From Serripes groenlandicus (lineage: Eukaryota > Mollusca > Bivalvia > Cardiida > Cardiidae): a stretch of 64,000 bases of DNA. The DNA is taken from positions 38,554,734 to 38,618,733 of the forward strand of contig JASEVX010000007.1 of assembly GCA_031761405.1 (NCBI GenBank). The letters are read 5' to 3'. The notes beneath the pieces were generated by a model. That model did no database searches and was not told where the DNA came from. It saw nothing but the letters and a program-made list of their open reading frames with translations. Both the position numbers and the translations under genes were made by a program. This document shows, piece by piece, positions 61,801 to 64,000 of the stretch (position 1 is its first letter; every line of letters starts with the position of its first letter).

Positions 61801-63993
61801 GTTTAACATTTTTTTTCTAATTTAAGAGTTCAAAGATGTCAAAGAAGAAAGACAATCAAGACGTTGCTCGTGAAGGCCCTGACATGTCAATGGATGACTC
61901 TGCCCTGAATGCGATCCAAGATGACGACTCAAACGATATGCCAGAGACACTGGCAATGACGGACACCAGCAAGCTGGCCCGTCGGCAGGAGTTAGAGGAA
62001 GAAATGGAAGAGGAGGAGAGCGAAGATGTTGCGCCGCCACTTATGAAAATGGATGAAGCTATTCTGTACAGTATATCCAAATGTGGTACGTATTCTCTGA
62101 TAGGATAATTATGCTTCCGAAAATTAACCCTGCCCACTAAAGTACATCCTGGCAGCTGGGACACCTACTTCCCTCGGGCACCTTTCCCACATACAACAAA
62201 TCAGATAAATAAATTTAGAAAATCTCTATTAATGAACTTTCTACTTTTTATATTTTCTTTTTTAGTAAAATTTACCTGCATGTGCTTTGCATATTTCTGG
62301 GAAATTAAAAATTTTGATATGAAAATATTTACTTATGATTTTGACAATGAGTAATTTGTCCTTTTTGTCAAAATGTTTTCAACTTCATTCAATAAACGTT
62401 CTTTCATTTATTGAGTCTATATATTTTTTTGACTAAATGTCATCTGCTTCAGATCAACTGTATGTTTGGTTAGTGCCATTTCCTAACCTAGATAAAGTTT
62501 TTACCCCTTGAAAGAAAACACATTTGAGACTTCTGAAAAATTGGGAGGATTATAATTATTGGATTCCAAAGTGCAAAGTGACATGAACTCCTTTTTGTGT
62601 CACCTGCGTAGCATGGTAGGCACTTAGGGATTACTTTTTTTTTGTCCGGCATCTGTCTGTCCGTCACACTTTTTCGTCACGTTTTCGAATAACTTTTTTT
62701 CTACTCAAAGGATTACATTAAAACTTCTGACAATTGTTAATATCAATGTGTGTGATTGGTTCACAAAAGGGGGATAATCCAAATATGTTTTATATCAGAG
62801 TTATTGCCCCTTTTCTGTCAAAAGTTAAAATTTTCTGACAAGGCCCCGGCAGGTGACACACGTGCTCCGGGGAGCACTCCATTCTAGTTATTTAACCCTA
62901 TCTCACATACAAGTCAGACAGCTGTGAAAACATCTCTGCAAAAATGTGAAAAATATTTATTTATGAAAGTTTATAGATTAAATAGAGTTGAAAACATTGT
63001 GGCAAAAGGTGAAATTGCTCAATATGATAAATTTCATCTTTTCTTACAATGTTTTCAAAAGTGGCCTGCTGCATAGGCGTCAGAGAGTGTCTGTATGAGG
63101 GAAAGGGTTAAGATAAGGAGGTATGTCCGTAACCCTTTCCCACTTGCAGACCCATTTTGATGCATCTGCTGAAGATGGAATCATTTTTATTCCACCCTTA
63201 CCTTCTGTGCATAATTATAAACCTTGCCCATTCACACATATTATGTAATTGTATCTGGGGAAATATCCATTCTAAATGACATTCTGGCAGTTTGGGAACC
63301 TACTTTTACCTGTTGACCCTTTCCCACATACAATAAAACAGCTGTGAAAACATCTAGGGAAAAATATAGAAAATCTGTATAAATGAAGGCATAATTACTG
63401 AAAACAAAATCTTAATTATTGTAGCAAAAGGAGGAATTGTTCGATTTGAGTATTTTCTACTTTTGTCACAATGTTTTCAAATTCATCAGAAAGCGACTGT
63501 TTGTGGAAAAGGGTTAAGAACTCACTCTACTTTACATATTTTCTCAAAAAATGACGTAGAATTTTTAGTAAAAATTTAGTAAATGTTTTTAGTAAAAATC
63601 AGCCACATGTACATTGAATATTTGAGGGAAATTAAAGATTTTGAAATGAAAAGTTTTAGCTTTAATTCTGACAACAGTTAAAATATGCGATACCCTTTGT
63701 TTTACATTAGTATGTTATTAGACTACATTGAAAGTAATCAATATAAATTGAAACCTAGTCTCTCAATCAAAGTAAAATTATTTAGTCTAAACTAAATAAA
63801 ATGTTTCTGTTTTGGATTATAACACACAGAATCCGATGAGACAAAAAAGAAAATGTACAGTTGTATAGTAGTGGTTGGTGGTGGCCTGAACTTTGAGGGT
63901 GCCCAGCCCTGGCTTCAGTATTGTATTTGGAAAAACATGCCAGCCTATCATCGACCTATGTTAGAAACTATGGACGTTATCACAAGACCAAAG
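40749..63993 (+). CDS. ACTR8: Actin-related protein 8 (INO80 complex subunit), 12 exons, 3' end outside window
   Basis: Exons 40749-40808, 45230-45400, 46173-46283, 48723-48827, 53103-53276, 54257-54367, 55495-55610, 57085-57235, 58093-58231, 60266-60363, 61827-62085 and 63830-63993 join in phase without a stop into 553 codons (vertebrate ARP8 is about 624). Family landmarks in order: INPGSLNLRIGRASDT (actin-fold phosphate loop 1 region), GPGGTLTAVLADMELIW, IPLKDLK, ACIVDVGDQKTSICCVEDG (second phosphate loop), QIRRPS, GDPSDPHDE, an acidic ARP8-specific insert, and VVVGGGLNFEGAQ (nucleotide-binding region). ARP8 acts in the nucleus within INO80, binding actin/ARP4 and linker DNA for nucleosome sliding and repair. 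Introns run 0.4-4.4 kb and hold MITEs, SINEs and a 3-kb tandem array. The last ~50-70 codons should follow the donor at 63,994. Confidence 0.93.
40960..41460 (-). mobile_element. Two diverged copies of a SINE-like repeat
   Basis: 'cggcttccaca.aaggctgtagaagtgatatttatacct' occurs at about 41,061 and 41,385. Each is preceded by 'ttaagaaaag.tcaacca.t.taccaa', whose complement (ttggtagagtggttgaac) resembles a tRNA A box. The protein-like minus-strand frames (YKYHFYSL) are shared only because the repeat is shared. Confidence 0.45.
41461..42729. other. ARP8 intron 1, nothing recognised
   Basis: AT-rich. 'tttatttatttgattt(t)aata' recurs near 41,750 and 41,830. No exon is needed here to join ARP8 exons 1 and 2. 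Confidence 0.4.
42730..43010 (-). pseudogene. Non-LTR retrotransposon fragment
   Basis: Minus strand reads ENWYLGVTISEDMK, a stop, then RSHINKIPNKANSTV, the block downstream of the reverse transcriptase core in Jockey/CR1-like elements. Carries at least one stop. Confidence 0.6.
43044..43287. mobile_element. Foldback MITE, family B, full length
   Basis: Ends 'gagggcttggtgtgaaactg' and 'cgtttcacgccaagccctt' are inverted repeats. The central hairpin 'taggtgccattgctc..gagcaatggcaccta' is intact. The only copy here with both termini. Confidence 0.8.
43328..43445 (-). mobile_element. SINE (family 2) fragment
   Basis: 'aaccagtactaggctaggaaat', 'gcccatgggcactccatc', 'gctaaccactcggctgtggctgattcc'. 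Head and body without the tail. Confidence 0.6.
43470..44950 (+). mobile_element. Pearl/Helitron-like element with ~170-180-bp internal units
   Basis: Left end 'gagccggctcaaggtgagct' with 'tccatcttccggcgtccgtcgtt'. Right end 'ttcaggtgatcgatttagggccatcttggccctcttgttt', whose 'agggccatcttggccct' is a hairpin. The interior has six to seven units ('ggcccgatttgaaaattattttgcacaaatgttcc', 'ttgaaaaacatgg'). Confidence 0.7.
45230..45400 (+). CDS. ACTR8: ARP8 exon 2
   Basis: Acceptor 'tttttattacag', donor AAA|GTATGT. 57 codons, phase 0 at both ends. Contains VVIINPGSLNLRIGRASDT, the first phosphate-binding loop region of the actin fold, and HCVARLKKK. Confidence 0.93.
45535..45744. mobile_element. Family A MITE, diverged
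   Basis: 'caaatctgcagcagatatttg' at the left, 'ggtcatctgctgaag' and 'atatgggaaaaggttaa' at the right. The core is eroded. In ARP8 intron 2. Confidence 0.6.
45925..46138. mobile_element. Family A MITE
   Basis: 'ttagccccttcccacatac' to 'cagctgggaaagaattaa', with 'gtcgtctgctgcagacgcttc' inside. In ARP8 intron 2, ending 35 bp before exon 3. Confidence 0.7.
46173..46283 (+). CDS. ACTR8: ARP8 exon 3
   Basis: Acceptor 'cacttctag', donor CAG|GTATTA. 37 codons, phase 0 at both ends. A polar stretch (YKQQRDRGMKASND) equivalent to the variable linker before the ARP8 'SY/N' block. Confidence 0.88.
46400..47740 (+). mobile_element. Pearl/Helitron-like element with mixed internal units
   Basis: Left end 'gtgcacgaagtgctcaagctgagct' with 'gttggttgtccgtcgtg'. 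Right end 'ttcaggtgagcaatctagggcccccttgttt'. The interior contains inverted copies of the 144-bp unit ('aaaactaggtcac', 'gaaggaaaatcttgttaacac') and two units of the 43.5-kb type ('gccatagtgattggttgaaaaacatgg'). Confidence 0.65.
47806..48080 (+). mobile_element. SINE-like element (family 3), 5'-truncated
   Basis: 'cataccaaagactttaaagatagtagtaatggctgccctcc', a doubled 'accagtagaactggtaaattacc' / 'acagtagtactggtagtttaccc' block, and tail 'gttgaaagccgcataaaacaccaaacaatcaatc'. Confidence 0.65.
48203..48432. mobile_element. TTAA MITE, family A, full length
   Basis: TTAA on both sides, CCCTTTCCCTCATACG left, 'atatgatggaaaggg' right, intact core hairpin (gaaattgcacgttttgtgcaatttc). In ARP8 intron 3. 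Confidence 0.9.
48723..48827 (+). CDS. ACTR8: ARP8 exon 4
   Basis: Acceptor 'aaatttttaag', donor GAG|GTATAA. 35 codons, phase 0 at both ends. LYTNNVRVKG, QRWTNVDKKQ and EFVIGEE follow the vertebrate order SYNKQ...KWTN...EYLVGEE, closing the gap between exons 3 and 5. Confidence 0.85.
48854..49037. mobile_element. Family A MITE, core deleted
   Basis: 'attaaccctttcccacatgc' to 'cagatgggaaagagtaa', with 'gtcgtctgctgct'. Starts 26 bp after ARP8 exon 4. Confidence 0.65.
49085..52378. repeat. Satellite-like array: ~21 units of ~151 bp in ARP8 intron 4
   Basis: Unit: 'ctgttgtactcctccttcag', 'cctgatttacttgatacttggc', 'aatcaggagtagtagatgtgc', 'atttcatgtccctgtgacc', 'ttgacctctgaccttg', 'aataggatttttttt'. 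Units are highly alike. Introduced at 49,090-49,170 by a 'atacccccgcagtttgaagggggtat' hairpin and 'gtcggtcggtcatgcggtcggtccgtcag', the usual lead-in of these elements. The opposite end (about 52,378) is abrupt. A multi-unit block near 50,080-50,540 recurs about 1.24 kb later. Confidence 0.9.
52379..52826. other. ARP8 intron 4, unassigned
   Basis: AT-rich. A weak family D word ('tgttgtaggtactcaaaa') lies near 52,730. No exon is missing from ARP8 here. Confidence 0.4.
52827..53056. mobile_element. TTAA MITE, family C
   Basis: TTAACCCATTACTTCA and TGAAGTAATGGGTTAA are perfect inverted ends. Inside are 'gcagacgacttttgaaaacattgc' and a core resembling family A. About 230 bp. Lies 46 bp before ARP8 exon 5. 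Confidence 0.8.
53103..53276 (+). CDS. ACTR8: ARP8 exon 5
   Basis: Acceptor 'tatatttcag', donor AAG|GTTTAC. 58 codons, phase 0 at both ends. SLHWPMCCGHLNLHDG, GPGGTLTAVLADMELIW and DIPLKDLK are close to vertebrate ARP8. Confidence 0.95.
53300..53528. mobile_element. Family A MITE, left end rearranged
   Basis: Right end 'taggtgggaaagggttaa', core 'ggagaaatttcttgttttgagcaatttctcc'. The left side repeats 'agttgaaaaca.tgtggcaaaag' instead of a normal terminus. Follows ARP8 exon 5. Confidence 0.7.
53624..53787. mobile_element. Family A MITE, core deleted
   Basis: 'ccccttccaacatacaacaaatctgcagcagag' to 'gcgtctgtatgtgggatagga'. Confidence 0.65.
54257..54367 (+). CDS. ACTR8: ARP8 exon 6
   Basis: Acceptor 'tgttgttttgcag', donor CTG|GTAGGG. 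37 codons, phase 0 at both ends. YYRAVLLIQDVYEHKQV and LDRLGFGSAIIH match the family. Confidence 0.95.
54802..55031. mobile_element. TTAA MITE, family A, full length
   Basis: TTAA both sides, CCCTTTCCCTCATATAG and TATGAGGGAAAGGG ends, core 'gaaattgcacaaaacgtgcaatttc'. Opposite orientation to the 48,203 copy. Confidence 0.92.
55126..55196. mobile_element. Foldback repeat, family D
   Basis: 'aaaatcctatgttgtgg.aactcaaaagaat' pairs with 'attcttttgagtacccacaacatatgatttt' around a short loop. Related pieces: 15,957, 45,055, 48,150, 48,525, 52,730, 58,262, 59,395. Confidence 0.7.
55267..55490 (+). mobile_element. SINE (family 2), decayed, abutting ARP8 exon 7
   Basis: 'ggaatctgtcatggccgagtaattatcg', 'ttatggtggaatgctctatagc', 'gatcatgaataagtg', tail 'ttgaacacggctttaaacctgaaa'. 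The tail ends a few bases before the exon 7 acceptor, so it now supplies part of the polypyrimidine region. Confidence 0.6.
55495..55610 (+). CDS. ACTR8: ARP8 exon 7
   Basis: Acceptor 'aaattattttag', donor GAG|GTATGT. 38 codons plus 2 nt. ESVCAAFGAGVASACIVDVG and DQKTSICCVEDGISH: the second phosphate-binding loop, nearly invariant in ARP8. Confidence 0.95.
55636..55857. mobile_element. TTAA MITE, family A
   Basis: Left end mutated ('ttatcctctctcacatac'), right end TATGAGGGAAAGGGTTAA. The core hairpin is intact. A further core fragment follows at about 55,870-55,960. Confidence 0.85.
56501..56602. mobile_element. Family A MITE, left half only
   Basis: TTAACCCTTTCCCTCATATAG through the core hairpin, broken at 'gtgcaatttt'. 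Confidence 0.8.
56651..56882. mobile_element. TTAA MITE, family A, full length
   Basis: TTAA both sides, matching 14-bp ends, core 'gaaattgcacgttttgtgcaatttc'. One of the most complete copies. In ARP8 intron 7. Confidence 0.92.
57085..57235 (+). CDS. ACTR8: ARP8 exon 8
   Basis: Acceptor 'tttaattcaacag', donor CAT|GTGAGT. 1 nt plus 50 codons. EIGGSDITRMFFELLNRLGF and DLKEKLCHLDH match the family (GGSDVSRC..WL, LKETFCHLD). Confidence 0.95.
57482..57830 (+). mobile_element. SINE (family 2) split by a foldback element
   Basis: SINE head 'ccgtgtctgagtggtcaacatcgg' and later 'gcctagtactgggttcttccccctgggatcatgaa' are separated by 57,584-57,727. The insert begins 'tcaaacttgtcttaagcagcca' and ends 'tggctgcttaacagg..caataacacaagtttga', an inverted pair. 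Confidence 0.6.
58093..58231 (+). CDS. ACTR8: ARP8 exon 9
   Basis: Acceptor 'ttattatttaaag', donor CAAG|GTAGTT. 46 codons plus 1 nt. VQIRRPSQH then IQIGDELVLSPLSLFFPDM match vertebrate QIRHPDSP...RLGDEKLQAPMALFYP. The 3' half is repeated in decayed form downstream. Confidence 0.92.
58320..59350 (+). pseudogene. Four decayed copies of the 3' half of ARP8 exon 9
   Basis: 'tgatgaactggttctatccccactta.tctct...ccaaacatgcatggattacaag' recurs at 58,320-58,386 (frame shifted, GT donor kept), 58,540-58,600 (frame open, donor GT changed to AC), 59,191-59,238 (short, no donor) and 59,290-59,350 (frame open, donor GTATGC kept). All four share 'tggag.agaggccagttg'-like sequence before the copy instead of the true exon's 5' half, so they probably derive from one partial duplication that multiplied. 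Confidence 0.8.
58630..59045. mobile_element. Pearl-type element with two ~175-bp units
   Basis: Lead-in 'ttatactcccagatacgaagtatataggag' and 'gtcggtcggtttgtcag' are followed by two units of 'tggacatttcttgtgaacactatttctcagcaaccc' and 'gagttatggccccttg'. Inserted among the exon 9 copies. Confidence 0.65.
59447..59673. mobile_element. Family A MITE
   Basis: 'caaccatttccctcatacagacgctttctgacgcctc' to 'gatgtatgtgggtaagag', core 'gaaattgttcatgatgagcaatttctcc'. TTAA is lost at both ends. Confidence 0.75.
59733..59925. mobile_element. Family A MITE, strongly decayed
   Basis: 'gtttgatgcatctgctacagaaaac', 'tgtcatctgctgctgatttgttgtatgg'. The terminal repeats are gone. Confidence 0.45.
59933..60162. 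mobile_element. TTAA MITE, family A, full length
   Basis: TTAA both sides, CCCTTTACCTCATACG and 'tatgaggtaaatgg' ends (matching substitutions on both arms), core 'gaaattgctcgttttgagcaatttc'. Confidence 0.9.
60266..60363 (+). CDS. ACTR8: ARP8 exon 10
   Basis: Acceptor 'gttttttttcacag', donor CAG|GTATGT. 2 nt plus 32 codons. QLTHIQKRNEGDPSDPHDEF matches LQHRSQGDPEDPHDE. Confidence 0.95.
60476..60680 (-). mobile_element. SINE (family 1), head missing
   Basis: Tail 'gattgattgatttggatttaacgccg' at the low end, 'ctactcatatgtttcctg', 'gcccattggtgaaagacaaatgacg'. In ARP8 intron 10. Confidence 0.7.
60904..61112. mobile_element. TTAA MITE, family A
   Basis: TTAACCCTTTCCCTAATATGG to 'tatgagggaaagggtaa', core hairpin intact. 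A short internal deletion ('aaaatctatgac'). Confidence 0.85.
61403..61535 (+). mobile_element. SINE (family 2) 3' part
   Basis: 'gtgcctattggcaagccattttctagcc', 'tggatcattattaaaagtt', tail 'actgttgaaaatggcattaaatc'. Confidence 0.5.
61827..62085 (+). CDS. ACTR8: ARP8 exon 11 (acidic insert)
   Basis: Acceptor 'tctaatttaag', donor TGTG|GTACGT. 86 codons plus 1 nt. A Lys/Asp start (SKKKDNQD), long acidic runs (DDDSND, EEEMEEEESED) and KMDEAILYSISKC. This corresponds to the ARP8-specific disordered insert before the last actin-fold part; vertebrates have LDKAILHSID at its end. Confidence 0.92.
62180..62470. mobile_element. Family A MITE, strongly decayed
   Basis: 'cacctttcccacatacaacaaatc' near the left, 'tttttgtcaaaatgttttcaac' and 'tgtcatctgcttcagatc' near the right. 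Confidence 0.4.
62600..62885. mobile_element. Pearl-type element with a single unit
   Basis: 'gtcacctgcgtagcatggtaggc' and 'gtccggcatctgtctgtccgtcacac' lead in. 'gccccggcaggtgacac' and 'cgtgctccggggagcac' form the end hairpin. No array is present. Confidence 0.5.
62891..63112. mobile_element. TTAA MITE, family A
   Basis: TTAACCCTATCTCACATACAAG to 'tgtatgagggaaagggttaa'. The core is diverged ('gaaattgctcaatatgataaatttc'). Confidence 0.8.
63130..63178. mobile_element. Family A MITE 5' fragment
   Basis: 'gtaaccctttcccacttgcagaccc' and 'gatgcatctgctgaagatgg', then unrelated sequence. Confidence 0.45.
63315..63516. mobile_element. Family A MITE
   Basis: 'gttgaccctttcccacatac' to 'tttgtggaaaagggttaa', core eroded. 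Shares an unusual 'cagctgtgaaaacatct' variant with the 62,891 copy, so both come from one subfamily. Confidence 0.7.
63830..63993 (+). CDS. ACTR8: ARP8 exon 12 (last in window)
   Basis: Acceptor 'ttataacacacag', donor AAG|GTAAGG. 2 nt plus 54 codons. ESDETKKKMYSCIVVVGGG and NFEGAQPWLQY match SSDDTKKKMYSSILVVGGG; it ends METMDVITRPK. The remaining C-terminal exon(s) lie beyond 64,000. Confidence 0.95.
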
Positions 63994-64000
63994 GTAAGGA

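Overview
This is animal nuclear DNA, almost certainly from a bivalve mollusc. Coding sequence is split into short exons (about 55-260 bp) with GT/AG borders. The rest is AT-rich DNA packed with tRNA-derived SINEs, TTAA-flanked MITEs, and elements built around arrays of roughly 145-155 bp units like the pearl-type elements known from bivalves. Nothing is prokaryotic: no operons, no CRISPR, no bacterial genes. Most long open frames lie inside repeats.

Genes. (1) The right third (40,749 to beyond 63,993, + strand) holds an intron-rich gene for actin-related protein 8 (ARP8/ACTR8), a nuclear subunit of the INO80 chromatin remodeller. I placed twelve exons that join in phase into 553 codons; the C-terminus lies past the window. 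(2) The left end (2,034-5,025, - strand) holds the last three exons of a type I membrane protein: a Thr-rich stalk, one membrane helix, and a short tail with a YAEIEPVG motif typical of plexin-domain-containing proteins (PLXDC/TEM7 family). (3) A possible first coding exon of another minus-strand gene sits at 24,276-24,330.

Mobile DNA. A 4.8-kb Ty3/gypsy-type LTR element (19,387-24,206) has two 234-bp LTRs that read as identical and one intact 789-codon gag. Its pol is reduced to a broken RNase H remnant. Its 3' noncoding part carries about 14 small hairpins with a constant C-TTTTA-G core and different stems; this is the most unusual signal in the window. A 3.06-kb Mutator-like element (25,020-28,083) has about 660-690 bp inverted repeats, a 9-bp target duplication and a broken minus-strand transposase. 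Two non-LTR retrotransposon fragments lie at 36.2-37.4 kb and 42.7-43.0 kb (- strand). About 40 copies or fragments of one TTAA MITE family are spread through the window, along with at least three other foldback families. Three tiny palindromes (38-41 bp), each flanked by a short target duplication, look like a minimal insertion class.

Layout: 1-5 kb PLXDC tail exons with MITEs; 5-19 kb repeats; 19.4-24.2 kb LTR element; 25-28.1 kb MULE; 28-34 kb sparse AT-rich DNA; 34-37.4 kb tandem array and LINE relic; 40.7-64 kb ARP8, whose introns hold a 3.2-kb satellite-like array (49.1-52.4 kb) and decayed copies of part of its own ninth exon (58.3-59.35 kb). Exon calls were made by eye from splice signals, phase and remembered family similarity, without alignment or transcript data.
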